Counted from the first letter of the stretch, positions 53,648 to 62,914 are shown. The stretch: 64,000 bases of DNA from Methylobacterium sp. NEAU K (GCF_030700285.1 NZ_JAUYZJ010000031.1:1-64000); one strand, 5' to 3'. Translations and numbers: made by a program. The notes: generated by a model not told the origin, from the letters alone.

Positions 53648-54061
53648 TCAGGCGTGCGGTTCCGTCTCCTTGACCGGGATCCCCGGACCGGGCGCCGCGT
53701 TCTCCCACTCGATCAGCTTCCGGCCGAGCTTGATCGCCCGGTAATACTCCCCGGTCTCGACGGCCTCGGCGATGGCCGCCATCTGCGGCGCCGCAGCCGG
53801 TGCCAGCCGAATCAATTCGCCCGCCTGGCGGAAGAACAGGTCGATTCCCTGGGCCGGATCGTCGGCGAGGTAGATGACCGTCAGGGTCAGATGGATCTGC
53901 TTGCAGGCCGTGTCGGCCTCGCTCTCCGTGATGATCTCACTCTCGCGAAGAAATTTGCATTGCGTCTCGATCAGGAATGTCGAGCGCCGGTCGCCGTTGC
54001 GAATCAGCGCCCCGTTGATGATCAGCCGTTCGAACGGCTTGAGTTCCAGGCGCAGCGGCAT
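53648..54061 (-). CDS. flbT: Flagellar biosynthesis repressor FlbT
   Basis: FlbT binds the 5' leader of flagellin mRNA and controls its stability, tuned by FlaF. The 137-residue protein has the family start MPLRLELKPFERLIINGALI and the central NGDRRSTFLIETQCKFLRE. It is transcribed convergently with flaF; the 3' ends are 21 bases apart, so their transcripts may overlap. The usual alphaproteobacterial arrangement is flaF and flbT side by side on the same strand, so this orientation is notable. Confidence 0.9.
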   Translation of the reverse strand: MPLRLELKPFERLIINGALIRNGDRRSTFLIETQCKFLRESEIITESEADTACKQIHLTLTVIYLADDPAQGIDLFFRQAGELIRLAPAAAPQMAAIAEAVETGEYYRAIKLGRKLIEWENAAPGPGIPVKETEPHA

Positions 54062-54244
54062 CGCGTGTTCCTTTCTAGAAGACGCCCGGATCTCATTCGG
54101 AAAGCGTTAACGTTTGGACAATGGCCGCCGTTGAAGCCGCCATCCCGGCGCGACGGGATGGCGGCCGGGATGCTGGCCGTCCGGGGAAAATATTCCTCGC
54201 TCGATGCGCGAGTCGCCGAAGCTCACCGACTGGAGGCCTGCCCG

Positions 54245-55017
54245 ATGTCGTCATCGTCCGAACGCGCGGTCAATCCCAGATTACGGGGTCGGCGCGTGCT
54301 GCTGACGGGCGGCGCTTCCGGCATCGGCGAGGGCCTCTGGTCCAGGCCTTCGTGGCGCAGGGCGCCCGCGTGCTGTTCTGCGGCATCGCCGACGACGCTG
54401 CGGAGGCTTTGGTCGCGCGGCTGTCGCCCGGCGCCGCGCACGCGCCGCTCTACAGGCGTTGCGACCTGACCGACGTCGAGGCGGTCCGGGCGCTGGTGGT
54501 GGGGACCGAGGCGGACTTGGGCGGCCTCGACGTGCTGGTCAACAACGCCGGCAACGACGACCGCCACAAGCTGGAGGACGTGACGCCCGCCTATTGGGAC
54601 GACCGCATGGCGGTGAACCTGCCCCACCTGTTCTTCGCCGCGCAGGCGGCCGTGCCGGCGATGCGGCGTGGCGGGGGGGTGATCCTCAACTTCGGGTCGA
54701 TCAGCTGGCACCTCGGGCTGAAGGAGATGCCGATCTACCAAACCGCCAAGGCGGCGATCGAGGGGATGACCCGGGCCATGGCCCGCGACCTCGGGCGCGA
54801 CCGCATCCGGGTGGCCACCATCGTGCCCGGCAATGTCCACACGCCCCGGCAGGAACGCTGGTACACCCCGGAAGGGGAGGCGGAGATCGTCGCCTCCCAG
54901 TGTCTGGATGGTCGGATCCAGCCTTCCGATGTCGCCGCGCTGGTGCTGTTTCTGGCCTTCGACGATGTGCGCATGTGCACGGTGCAGGGCTAATTCGTCG
55001 ACGGGGGCTGGCGCTGA
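54245..55017 (+). pseudogene. Decayed short-chain dehydrogenase/reductase
   Basis: The gene reads as an SDR up to TGGASGIGEGL (about residue 33, the NAD-binding glycine motif) and then the frame shifts near 54334-54341; the continuation VQAFVAQGARVLFCGIADD is found in another frame. That frame carries the NNAGNDD region, the catalytic serine in NFGSISW and the YQTAK tyrosine-lysine pair, and would finish with the family's usual FVDGGWR end but is interrupted by a TAA at 54991-54993. Two independent lesions mean no full product can be made. The order of lesions and the original substrate are unknown. Confidence 0.85.
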
Positions 55018-55088
55018 GCGGGCGATTGCGCCGCATCGTGATGCTGCGCCGGACTGTATCGGCATCCCGCGGCCCTCTGTCCCGATGC

Positions 55089-56399
55089 TCAGAGAGCGGC
55101 GGTCCGGAACCCGGCGATCACGTCCCGGCGGTCCGGTTCGAAGAAGTTGCGGTAGGTGCCGTTGGCGAGGCGGGCCCTGGTCGCCCAGCCGCCGCCGCGC
55201 AGGACCTTGCGGGTGCCGAAGGCCGGCTCCGAGTATTCCTTGTAGGCGTCCGGCGCGAAGCCCGGGTAGGGCAAGAAGGGGCTCGCCGTCCATTCCCAGA
55301 CATTGCCCAGCATCTGGCGGCAGCCCCAGGCGCTGTCGCCGGCCGGATGCGCGGCGACGTCGACGCAGCCGAGCCGGCCGCCGTCGAGATTCGCCAGCGC
55401 TGGATCGGGGAAGGCCTCACCCCACGGATAGGTGCGCTTCACGCGGCTCAACGCGCCGTCGGCTCCCGGCTCGCCGATCGCGGCGGCCTCCCACTCAGCC
55501 TCGGTGGGCAGGCGACGTCCGGCCCAGCGGCACCAGGCATTGGCCTCGTGCCAGTTGACGTGCGCCACCGGGCGATCCGGGGCGAGGGGTTCCAGCCGGT
55601 CGAAGACGCGGGTGACCCATCCTCCATCCCGGCGTTGCCAGTAGGCGGGACCCGTCGCGCCGCTTGCCCGCAGCCACGCCAACCCCTCCGCGTCCCAGAA
55701 TGCGTCGGAGCGGTAGCCACCATCCTCTACGAAAGCCGCGAAGGCCGCGTTCGTAACCGGCGCCCGGGCGATGCGGAACGGCGCGATCTCCACCGGATGC
55801 GCCCATTTCTCATTGTCGAACACGAAGGCACCGCCCGGCTCCGAGCCGAGCCGGAAAGTGCCGCCCGGGATCGCGGCGTCGCCGGGCCACGGACCGCCGC
55901 CGGTCTCTGGCGCCGGCTCTCCCGCGAAGGCGGGCGCCGGATAGCCCAGCGTCTGGCGCGTATACGTGAATGCTTCCGCGTGCATGTCCTCGTGGAAGGC
56001 GACAAGCCGGTAGAGGTAGCGCTCTTGAGCGTCGGGCTCGCGACCGGCGAGCCGGGCCGCCAGGGCGTCCTGCACGCGCGCCATATAGGCGAGGGTGTCG
56101 CAAAGCCGCGGCAGCGGCAGGCTCCAGCGCGTTGCGTGCGGCACCCGGGCCGAATCATACAGCGCACCGGCATCGGGCCGCAGCGATGCCCGCCCGTCGA
56201 GGCCCCTCAGGACGAAGTGCTCATGGAACCATGCGAGGTGTCCGATTTCCCACAGCAGCGGATTCACGATGTCGAGCTGCGGGCCCATCAGCTGGTCGCC
56301 GTCGAGCCCGTCCACCAGTTCCAGCGTGCGGGCCCTGGCGTCGCGCAACAGCGCGATCAGTTCGGCGGAGGCGGGCAGGGGAGGCGATACGGCGTTCAA
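55089..56399 (-). CDS. senA: Selenoneine synthase SenA (EgtB-like non-heme iron enzyme)
   Basis: The 436-residue protein has the EgtB layout: an N-terminal DinB-like half with the iron-binding pattern HEDMHAE (His136, His140) and an earlier histidine in EIGHLAWFHEHF (His54 region), and a C-terminal sulfatase-modifying/FGE domain with NEKWAHPVEI, NWHEANAWCRW, LPTEAEWE, MLGNVWEWTASPF and VLRGGGWATR. EgtB makes ergothioneine sulfoxide; SenA couples a selenosugar to hercynine. The adjacent divergent TIGR04348-type glycosyltransferase (SenB) and the nearby selD favour SenA over EgtB. The start is TTG with GGGAG six bases upstream. Confidence 0.85.
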   Translation of the reverse strand: MNAVSPPLPASAELIALLRDARARTLELVDGLDGDQLMGPQLDIVNPLLWEIGHLAWFHEHFVLRGLDGRASLRPDAGALYDSARVPHATRWSLPLPRLCDTLAYMARVQDALAARLAGREPDAQERYLYRLVAFHEDMHAEAFTYTRQTLGYPAPAFAGEPAPETGGGPWPGDAAIPGGTFRLGSEPGGAFVFDNEKWAHPVEIAPFRIARAPVTNAAFAAFVEDGGYRSDAFWDAEGLAWLRASGATGPAYWQRRDGGWVTRVFDRLEPLAPDRPVAHVNWHEANAWCRWAGRRLPTEAEWEAAAIGEPGADGALSRVKRTYPWGEAFPDPALANLDGGRLGCVDVAAHPAGDSAWGCRQMLGNVWEWTASPFLPYPGFAPDAYKEYSEPAFGTRKVLRGGGWATRARLANGTYRNFFEPDRRDVIAGFRTAAL

Positions 56400-56500
56400 G
56401 GGGTACTCCCGGCCTGCAGACGGTCCGATGGCTCGCGCCGCCGGCCTGTCCTTAACTCGCCGCTGCGCACCCTCCGTGCAATCCCGGCCAGAGTCACACC

Positions 56501-57508
56501 GTGAGGATCGTCCTCGTCACGCCGGCGGCGGCCACCCGGCGCACCGGCAACCGCGCCACCGCGACCCGCTGGGCCGGGTTCCTTCGCGAACTCGGCCACG
56601 TGGTCGAGATCTGCACGGCGTGGGACGGGCAACCGGCCGATCTGATGATCGCCCTGCACGCCTGGCGTAGCGCCGCGTCGATCGCGCGGTTCCGGATAGC
56701 GCATCCGGACCGGCCCCTCGCGGTCGCACTGACCGGGACCGACCTCTACCATTACCTCGACGCCGAGCCGGTTCCGACCCTGCACTCCCTCGACCTCGCC
56801 GACCAGCTGATCGGGCTGCACGACCGCGTCGGGGAGGCGCTCCCGGAGCGCCACCGCGGCAAGCTCCGGGTGATACACCAGTCCGCCCGCGGGCGCGCCG
56901 AGCGCGCTCCGCCGAACGAAGCTTGCTTTGAGGTGCTCGTCGTCGGCCACCTGCGCGCCGAGAAGGACCCGTTCCGCGCGGCCCTCGCGGCGCAGCGCCT
57001 TCCCGCGGACTCGCGCAGCCGCGTGGTCCATCTCGGCGCCGCGTCCGATCCGGCCTGGGCCGAGGCCGCTCGCGCCGAGATGGAAGGAAATCCGCGCTAC
57101 GAATGGCTCGGCGACAGGCCACCGGCGCTGGTACGCCGGTTCATGGCGCGGGCCCGCCTGATGGTCCTCAGCTCACATATGGAGGGCGGCGCCAACGTGA
57201 TCTCGGAGGCGCTGGTGTCCGGCTTGCCGGTGCTCGCCTCGCGGATCGTCGGATCCGTCGGCCTGCTCGGGCCGGACTATCCCGGCTATGTCTCGGTCGG
57301 TGATACCGCGGGGCTCGCAGATCTGATGCTGCGCGCCGAGCGAGATCCCAATTTCCTTCGCGACCTCGGCACGGCCTGCGCCGCGCGGGCGGACCTGTTC
57401 CGGCCCGCGCACGAGAAGGCGAGACTGGGCCGGCTGGTCGCCGAACTCGCCAGGGATCAGCCCTTGCTGGCCTCGAAGCGCGCCTTGTTCTCGGCGTTGG
57501 GGGGGTAG
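56501..57508 (+). CDS. senB: Selenosugar synthase SenB (TIGR04348-type glycosyltransferase)
   Basis: SenB uses selenophosphate and a UDP-sugar to make a selenosugar that SenA then joins to hercynine. The 335-residue GT-B protein starts RIVLVTPAAATRRTGNRATA and has VLVVGHLRAEKDPFRAALAA, the GDRPPALVRRFMARARLMVL region and the donor-binding E-x7-E in MEGGANVISEALVSG. These match the TIGR04348 group, which was later identified as SenB. The GTG start at 56501 has only a weak AGAG upstream. It is divergent from senA across 101 bases and overlaps the RraA-like gene by 52 bases at its 3' end. Confidence 0.85.
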   Translation: MRIVLVTPAAATRRTGNRATATRWAGFLRELGHVVEICTAWDGQPADLMIALHAWRSAASIARFRIAHPDRPLAVALTGTDLYHYLDAEPVPTLHSLDLADQLIGLHDRVGEALPERHRGKLRVIHQSARGRAERAPPNEACFEVLVVGHLRAEKDPFRAALAAQRLPADSRSRVVHLGAASDPAWAEAARAEMEGNPRYEWLGDRPPALVRRFMARARLMVLSSHMEGGANVISEALVSGLPVLASRIVGSVGLLGPDYPGYVSVGDTAGLADLMLRAERDPNFLRDLGTACAARADLFRPAHEKARLGRLVAELARDQPLLASKRALFSALGG

Positions 57509-58155
57509 AGGCCCGGCAGTGCCGCGCCCTTGTCGACCTCGTCCATGATCCAGCCCTCGAAGCGCTCCTGCTCGGGGGCGAGTTCCATTACGATATCCAC
57601 CAGGGCGGCCGGGACCAGGACGGCGCCGTCCTCATCGACCACGATCACGTCGTCGGGAAACACCGCGACGCCCCCGCAGGCGACCGGCTGCTGCCAAGCC
57701 ACGAAGGTGAGGCCGGCTACGGAGGGCGGCGCGGCCGCGCCCTGGCACCAGACCGGCAGGCCGGTGCCCAGGACGCCCGCGACGTCGCGCACGACGCCGT
57801 CGGTGACCAGAGCGGCCACGCCCTTCTTGGCCATCCGCGCGCAGAGGATGTCGCCGAAGATGCCGGCATCGGTCACACCCATCGCGTCCACGACCGCGAC
57901 GCAGCCGGCGAGCATCGCCTCGATCGCCGCGCGGGTCGATGTCGGAGAGGACCAGGATTCGGGGGTGGCGAGGTCCTCGCGCGCCGGCACGAAACGCAGC
58001 GTGAAGGCGCGTCCGACGATCCGTGGCTGGCCGGGCCTCAGGGGGCGGGTGCCGCGAAGCCAGACGTTGCGGAGACCCTTCTTCAGGAGGATTGTCGTAA
58101 TCGTGGCCGTCGTGACCTTCGAGAGGACCTCGACGATCTGCGCATCACTCGTCAT
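57457..58155 (-). CDS. RraA/HMG-aldolase family protein
   Basis: The 232-residue protein has the RraA fold: a VDAMGVTDAGIFGDI region, GVAALVTDGVVRDV with the aspartate-arginine pair of class II aldolases, GLPVWCQG, and VFPDDVIVVDEDGAVLVP. Such proteins are variously annotated ribonuclease regulator RraA or 4-hydroxy-4-methyl-2-oxoglutarate/oxaloacetate aldolase; the conserved GDILCARM motif fits the aldolase type better. It ends inside senB, so the two convergent genes overlap by 52 bases. The ATG at 58155 follows GGAAGG. Confidence 0.82.
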   Translation of the reverse strand: MTSDAQIVEVLSKVTTATITTILLKKGLRNVWLRGTRPLRPGQPRIVGRAFTLRFVPAREDLATPESWSSPTSTRAAIEAMLAGCVAVVDAMGVTDAGIFGDILCARMAKKGVAALVTDGVVRDVAGVLGTGLPVWCQGAAAPPSVAGLTFVAWQQPVACGGVAVFPDDVIVVDEDGAVLVPAALVDIVMELAPEQERFEGWIMDEVDKGAALPGLYPPNAENKARFEASKG

Positions 58156-58342
58156 CGACCTAACCTTCCGGCTCGAGCGGCCGGCGCCGCCCGTTCCCGG
58201 ACGCTGTACCCGATCGTCGCGCAAGCGGGTACAGATCCGGGTTGCTGCCCTGCCGTGCTCGGTTTGCTGAGTCAGCGACGGCGCGAGCGCTCCAGACCGT
58301 ACGGACCCGGGCGGGATGCCCGCCCGGGCGAAGGGCCCTGCC

Positions 58343-58573
58343 TCAGTCGCAGGACTCCTTCTTCACGGTCTTCGAGTCGCCCATGTCGTTCTCTTTACGG
58401 ACGGTCTTGGAGACGCAGCCATCGCCGTGGTCGTGCACGGTGACGGACTTCGACTCCGAAGCCGGATGGTCGACCACCACGGCAGGCCGGTCGCGCTCGA
58501 TGACGGTGGTCTGAGCCTGGGCGGCGGCGCAGAGGCTGAACAGGGCGGCGGTGGCGAGGAACGTCGTGCGCAT
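58343..58573 (-). CDS. Small secreted protein with a duplicated SKTV motif
   Basis: The 76-residue product has a signal peptide (residues about 1-22, ending AQAQ) and a short mature part with VTVHDHGDGC and two copies of a motif: SKTVRKEND and SKTVKKESC. Two cysteines flank the duplicated segment. I do not recognise the family. The ATG at 58573 has GGAG five bases upstream. Confidence 0.6.
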   Translation of the reverse strand: MRTTFLATAALFSLCAAAQAQTTVIERDRPAVVVDHPASESKSVTVHDHGDGCVSKTVRKENDMGDSKTVKKESCD

Positions 58574-58792
58574 ACGGGGACTCCGGAATTGATTTCGGTC
58601 CCGAGTAACGACGGCGCCAGCTTGAGCGTTCCGCAATTTCCGGTGCTCGGAATGCGGGCCGAACCCGTAAAGGAACTCGGCTCGGCCCGCGTGCCGTTCG
58701 GCCTGGAACGCGGCCGGAGCGACGGCGCCAATGACGCTGGCGCCGCGACGGTTTCAAGTCCGGTGGACTACGTGCGTGGATCGCCGGCGGAT

Positions 58793-59044
58793 TCAGCCGC
58801 CGGTCATCGGCGGGAAGAAGGCGATCTCGCCTGCGCCGGCGATCGCCGCGTCTGGCTTGGCATGGGTCCGGTCGATTGCGGCCCGCACGACGCCCGGATC
58901 CTCGAAGGCGTAGGCATATTCCTCGCCGCGCCCGCGCAGCCAAGCCACGAGGTCGGCAATGGTCGCGACTTCAGGCGGCAGGGCGAGTTCTTCCTCGGCG
59001 CGGCCGATCCGCTCGCGTACCCAGGCGAAATAGACGAGCTTCAT
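58793..59044 (-). CDS. moaD: Molybdopterin synthase small subunit MoaD
   Basis: MoaD is a ubiquitin-like protein whose C-terminal Gly-Gly carries the sulfur for molybdopterin dithiolene formation. The 83-residue product starts MKLVYFAWVRERIGRAEEEL and ends EIAFFPPMTGG, the required tail. It follows pgsA by 54 bases on the same strand; the alphaproteobacterial uvrC-pgsA-moaD-moaE order is thus present except that moaE does not follow here. MoeA at the left edge of the window acts later in the same pathway. Confidence 0.92.
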   Translation of the reverse strand: MKLVYFAWVRERIGRAEEELALPPEVATIADLVAWLRGRGEEYAYAFEDPGVVRAAIDRTHAKPDAAIAGAGEIAFFPPMTGG

Positions 59045-59098
59045 CGCAACACCATCGCGCAGGGGTGGCCGAGGATTGGACGCCGCCTCACCGCGCCC

Positions 59099-59758
59099 TC
59101 AGCGCGGATCGTCGATAACGTGCTTGATCCCCGCGCGCATGTAGTCCCAACCGGTCCACAGCGTGAGCGCTGCGGCGAGCCACAGCAGGCCGAGACCGAG
59201 CGGTTCAGTGCCGGGCAGCACCTGCTCACCCGCCGGGCCGGCGACCAGGAAGCCAAGCGCCACGAGCTGCACCGTGGTCTTCCACTTGGCGATCTTGCTG
59301 ACCGGCACGCCGACCTTGAGCTCGGCGAGATACTCGCGCAGGCCGGAGACCAGCACCTCCCGGCACAGGATCACGATCGCCGCCCAGATCGACGGGCCGA
59401 CGATGGTGTGGTCCGCCGTCAGCATGAGCAGGCAGGCCGAGACCAGCAGCTTGTCGGCGATCGGGTCGAGCATCCGGCCGAGCGCGGAACTCTGGTCGTA
59501 GGTGCGGGCGACGTAGCCGTCGAGGTAATCGGTGATCGCGGCCGCCACGAACACCCCGAGCGCCGTCCAGCGCGCGGTGTGCGAGTCGGGCCAGAACAGC
59601 AATGCGACCATCACCGGCACCGCGGCGAGGCGCCCGTAGGTCAGGCAATTCGCAAGCGTCCAGGCCGGCGACCGTCGTCGGGGAAGGACGGCGTTCATCG
59701 CGGGGGTGAAATCAGAGCTGGGCCCGGGCGTCAACGTCTCGACTGCGGGCTCGGCCAT
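59099..59758 (-). CDS. pgsA: CDP-diacylglycerol-glycerol-3-phosphate phosphatidyltransferase
   Basis: PgsA makes phosphatidylglycerolphosphate, the first step to phosphatidylglycerol and cardiolipin, in the inner membrane. The 219-residue protein carries the CDP-alcohol transferase motif DYLDGYVARTYDQSSALGRM followed by LDPIADKLL (the D-x2-DG-x2-AR-x8-G-x3-D-x3-D pattern) and four to six helices. The ATG at 59758 is chosen because GAGGA lies just before it; an ATG nine codons upstream would overlap the uvrC stop. It follows uvrC by 13 bases and is surely co-transcribed. Confidence 0.93.
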   Translation of the reverse strand: MAEPAVETLTPGPSSDFTPAMNAVLPRRRSPAWTLANCLTYGRLAAVPVMVALLFWPDSHTARWTALGVFVAAAITDYLDGYVARTYDQSSALGRMLDPIADKLLVSACLLMLTADHTIVGPSIWAAIVILCREVLVSGLREYLAELKVGVPVSKIAKWKTTVQLVALGFLVAGPAGEQVLPGTEPLGLGLLWLAAALTLWTGWDYMRAGIKHVIDDPR

Positions 59759-59771
59759 GGCGGTGGGATCC

Positions 59772-61838
59772 TCAGGCGCCGGCATGGAAGAAATCGTAGA
59801 CCGCGCGCGCGGTCGCGGCATTGACGCCCGGGGTCTTGGCCAGGTCCTCGAAGGCGGCGCGCTCGATCGCTTTGACGGTCCCGAAATGGTGCAGCAGCGC
59901 GCGCTTGCGGCTGGGACCGATGCCGGCGATCTCGTCCAGAGGGTTCTTCACCATCTCGCGCTTGCGCTTGGCCCTGTGGCTGCCGATGGCGAAGCGATGG
60001 GCCTCGTCGCGCAGCCGCTGCACGAAGTAGAGCGTCGGGTCGCGCGGCGGAAGCTTGAACGGAGGCCGGCCCGGCACGAAGAACGTCTCGCGGCCGGCAT
60101 CCCGGTCGCGGCCCTTGGCGATGCCGATCAGGGGCACGCCCGACACGCCGATCGCGTCGAGCGCCGTGCGGGCGGCGTCGAGCTGGCCCTTGCCGCCGTC
60201 GATCAGAACGAGGTCCGGCCAGGCGGGAAACGCTTCGCCGTCCTCGGCGGCTGCCGGGACAGGCTCCGCTGCACCGCCTTCCACCGCCGAAGCGGCGGCC
60301 TCGCCCTCGGTGCGCGGCGCCTCCTTGACGAGGCGTTTGAAGCGCCGCTGCAGCACCTCCCGCATCATGCCGTAGTCGTCCCCCGGGGTGAGCTCCTCCG
60401 ACTTGATGTTGAACGTGCGGTAATGCGTCTTCATGAAGCCAGTCGGGCCGGCCACGATCATCCCGCCGACCGCGTTCGTGCCCATGATGTGCGAGTTGTC
60501 GTAGACCTCGATCCGGCGCGGCGCCTTGTCCATGCCGAAAGCCTGGCCGAGGGCCGCCAGGAGCTTGCCCTGAGAGGCCGTGTCGGCGAGCCTCCGGGCC
60601 AGCGCCTCCTTGGCATTCCGCTGGGCATAGTCGACCAAGTTCTTCCGCTCGCCGCGGCTCGGCCGGTGGATCTCGACCCGGTACTCCACGCGGCTCGACA
60701 GGGCGGCGGCGACCAGTTCCGCATCTTCGATCGTATGGCTGGTCAGCACCGTGCGCGGGGCCGGCTTGTCGTCGTAGAACTGGCCGATGAACGAGCCGAG
60801 CACCTCGTCGGGGGTCATCGAGCGGTCGGCCTTGGGGAAGTAAGCGCGGTTGCCCCAGTTCTGGAAGTTCCGGAAGAAGAACACCTCGATGCAGAACTGC
60901 CCGGCCTGCTCGTCGAGGGCGAACACGTCGGCCTCCTCGACGCCCTGGGTGTTGACGCCCTGCACGCCCTGGATCGCCGAGAGCGCCGCGATCCTGTCCC
61001 GGTAGCGAGCCGCGCGCTCGAACTCCATCGCCTCGGAGGCTTCCTGCATCTCGGTGCGCATCCGGTCCTTCACGGCATTGGACTTGCCCGCCAGAAAGGC
61101 CCGGGCCGCATCCGCCATCGCGGCGTAATCGCCCTCGGCGATCTCGCCCGTGCAGGGGCCGGAGCAGCGCTTGATCTGATAGAGCAGGCAGGGCCGGGTG
61201 CGGTTCTCGTAGTAGCTGTCGGTACAGGTGCGCAGCAGGAAGGCGCGCTGCAGGGCGTTGACCGTCCGGTTGACCGCCCAGACGCTGGCGAAGGGGCCGT
61301 AATAATTGCCCTTCCGGCGCCGGGCACCGCGGTGCTTGACGATCTGCGGCGCGGGCCCGTCGCTCGTGACCAGGATGTAGGGGAACGACTTGTCGTCCCG
61401 CATCAGGACGTTGAAGCGCGGCTTGAGCTGCTTGATCAGGTTGGCTTCGAGAAGCAGCGCCTCGGTCTCGGTGGCGGTGGTGACGAATTCCATCGCCGCC
61501 GTCTGGGAAATCATCCGGGCGATGCGGTTCGAATGCGCCTGGCCCCGCGCGTAGGAGCCGACCCGGGCCTTCAGATTCTTGGCCTTTCCGACGTACAGCA
61601 CGTCGCCGCGATGATCGAACATCCGGTAGACGCCCGGCGAGGCTGGCAGCGTCGACCAGAAGCGGCGGATCACCTCGGTGCCGGCCTGGACCGCGCCCGG
61701 CTCGAAATCGAAATCGATCTCGGGTGAATCGTCGGCCTGGAGCCCGACCTCGGGCTCGTCGGTGCCCTCGTCCCGTTCGGCGTCGCGGCCGTCGTCGAAG
61801 GTGTCGGGTGGCAGGTCTGAAAGGGCTCTGCGGCTCAT
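59772..61838 (-). CDS. uvrC: Excinuclease ABC subunit C
   Basis: UvrC makes the dual incisions in nucleotide excision repair. The 688-residue protein has the N-terminal GIY-YIG nuclease domain ([20 protein letters not shown], about residue 69), a zinc-free cysteine region ([14 protein letters not shown]), the UVR domain that contacts UvrB, the RNase H-like C-terminal nuclease, and a tandem HhH end ([29 protein letters not shown]). It is longer than the E. coli protein, mostly by acidic N-terminal and internal linker segments. No LexA-type operator was recognised upstream. Confidence 0.95.
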   Translation of the reverse strand: MSRRALSDLPPDTFDDGRDAERDEGTDEPEVGLQADDSPEIDFDFEPGAVQAGTEVIRRFWSTLPASPGVYRMFDHRGDVLYVGKAKNLKARVGSYARGQAHSNRIARMISQTAAMEFVTTATETEALLLEANLIKQLKPRFNVLMRDDKSFPYILVTSDGPAPQIVKHRGARRRKGNYYGPFASVWAVNRTVNALQRAFLLRTCTDSYYENRTRPCLLYQIKRCSGPCTGEIAEGDYAAMADAARAFLAGKSNAVKDRMRTEMQEASEAMEFERAARYRDRIAALSAIQGVQGVNTQGVEEADVFALDEQAGQFCIEVFFFRNFQNWGNRAYFPKADRSMTPDEVLGSFIGQFYDDKPAPRTVLTSHTIEDAELVAAALSSRVEYRVEIHRPSRGERKNLVDYAQRNAKEALARRLADTASQGKLLAALGQAFGMDKAPRRIEVYDNSHIMGTNAVGGMIVAGPTGFMKTHYRTFNIKSEELTPGDDYGMMREVLQRRFKRLVKEAPRTEGEAAASAVEGGAAEPVPAAAEDGEAFPAWPDLVLIDGGKGQLDAARTALDAIGVSGVPLIGIAKGRDRDAGRETFFVPGRPPFKLPPRDPTLYFVQRLRDEAHRFAIGSHRAKRKREMVKNPLDEIAGIGPSRKRALLHHFGTVKAIERAAFEDLAKTPGVNAATARAVYDFFHAGA

Positions 61839-61917
61839 ACCGCAGATCTAAGCGCTTCTCTCGCCGAGGGGGACGGGGGCGGCCGAGAAAATCGACGCGC
61901 CGTCCGCCCGCGTCGAA

Positions 61918-62631
61918 TCAGTCGAACAGCGAATCGATGTCGGTCTGGTCGACGTGCCCGGGATCGTCGTCGAGCTTCGGTCCGTTGAGCAGGCCGCTCT
62001 CATCGTCGAGGGCGGTCGTGACCGGCATGACCGTGATGAGGTCGCGGAAGCTGTCCAGCTCCGTCCAGGCCGCGATCAGCCGATCGAGGTGCTCCTCGAT
62101 GAATTTCATCACGCCGACGATCTTGTTGATTCGCTGGCCGGTCAGGTCCTGGAAGTTGCAGGCCTCGTAGGCGGAGATCACCCGTTCCTGGATGACATCG
62201 ACGTGGTGCTTCATGCCGGGTGGCAGATTCGCCGCGTACAGCATGCCGGCATTCGCCTCGATCTCCTCGACCGCGTTCAGGAGCTGAGTCGTGGCACGCT
62301 CGGTCGATTCGACAACCGCGTCCAGCTCATCCGCCGCCCGGCGCATGCCCTTGCCGCTGTTCTCGGAGCGGTGCAGCGTCGCGAGTTCCGACTTCGTCCG
62401 GGTGATCGCTTCCTTCATCAGGTCGAGTTCGGATCGCATCGCCAGCGCGTCGTGCAGTTCGCGCCGGCACGTCTCGATCGTCTCGTCTGCGCTCATCTGG
62501 GTGATGCGGCGCAGGTCCTGGATGGCGCTCAGAATCTCGTCCAGGCGCTCGTTCGAGGCTTCTGGAACCGATGCTGGCCGTAGCCCCGGAAGCCCGAGGC
62601 TCTCTTCGATGCGATAGCGCTTCTGGGTCAT
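61918..62631 (-). CDS. cheZ: Chemotaxis phosphatase CheZ
   Basis: CheZ dephosphorylates CheY-P at the chemotaxis cluster. The 237-residue protein is mostly helical with the long hairpin region (LRRITQMSADETIETCRREL...) and the catalytic block YEACNFQDLTGQRINKI, in which the QDLTGQ glutamine is the phosphatase residue. It ends in an acidic CheY-binding tail, QTDIDSLFD. The ATG at 62631 is the best-supported start, although the ribosome site is weak; a longer start 12 codons upstream is possible. No other chemotaxis gene is in the window. Confidence 0.88.
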   Translation of the reverse strand: MTQKRYRIEESLGLPGLRPASVPEASNERLDEILSAIQDLRRITQMSADETIETCRRELHDALAMRSELDLMKEAITRTKSELATLHRSENSGKGMRRAADELDAVVESTERATTQLLNAVEEIEANAGMLYAANLPPGMKHHVDVIQERVISAYEACNFQDLTGQRINKIVGVMKFIEEHLDRLIAAWTELDSFRDLITVMPVTTALDDESGLLNGPKLDDDPGHVDQTDIDSLFD

Positions 62632-62914
62632 CGTCAGGGCGTGAGCCTTCGGGATCGGTCGAAGCAACTCTCTACCACAATCGGTTAGCGGACTGTGACT
62701 GCCAAGCTGTCGGGCGGCGATCGTGGCCTTCGTCAGGCCGTTGGCCCATCCACGGTTGTGGCCGGTAGGGCTTTACCGTCTATTCACGCTAACGGCGAGC
62801 GGCCGGGTCGGGGGCCCGACATCCTGACTGATTCACCATCTTGATTCACCGGATTCGTCAGTTCGGGGTTGATCCTGCGCGGATCGGGGCCTGTGCCCCC
62901 GGGAGCGTGCGGCG

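Noticed and set aside
55089-56399. Calling this gene simply EgtB for ergothioneine synthesis
   Set aside because: The fold fits, but the divergent neighbour is a SenB-type glycosyltransferase and selD is close, both unexplained by ergothioneine synthesis. EgtB remains the fall-back call.
59706-61727. Long open frame antisense to uvrC
   Set aside because: UvrC is intact on the other strand; the frame is a composition artefact.
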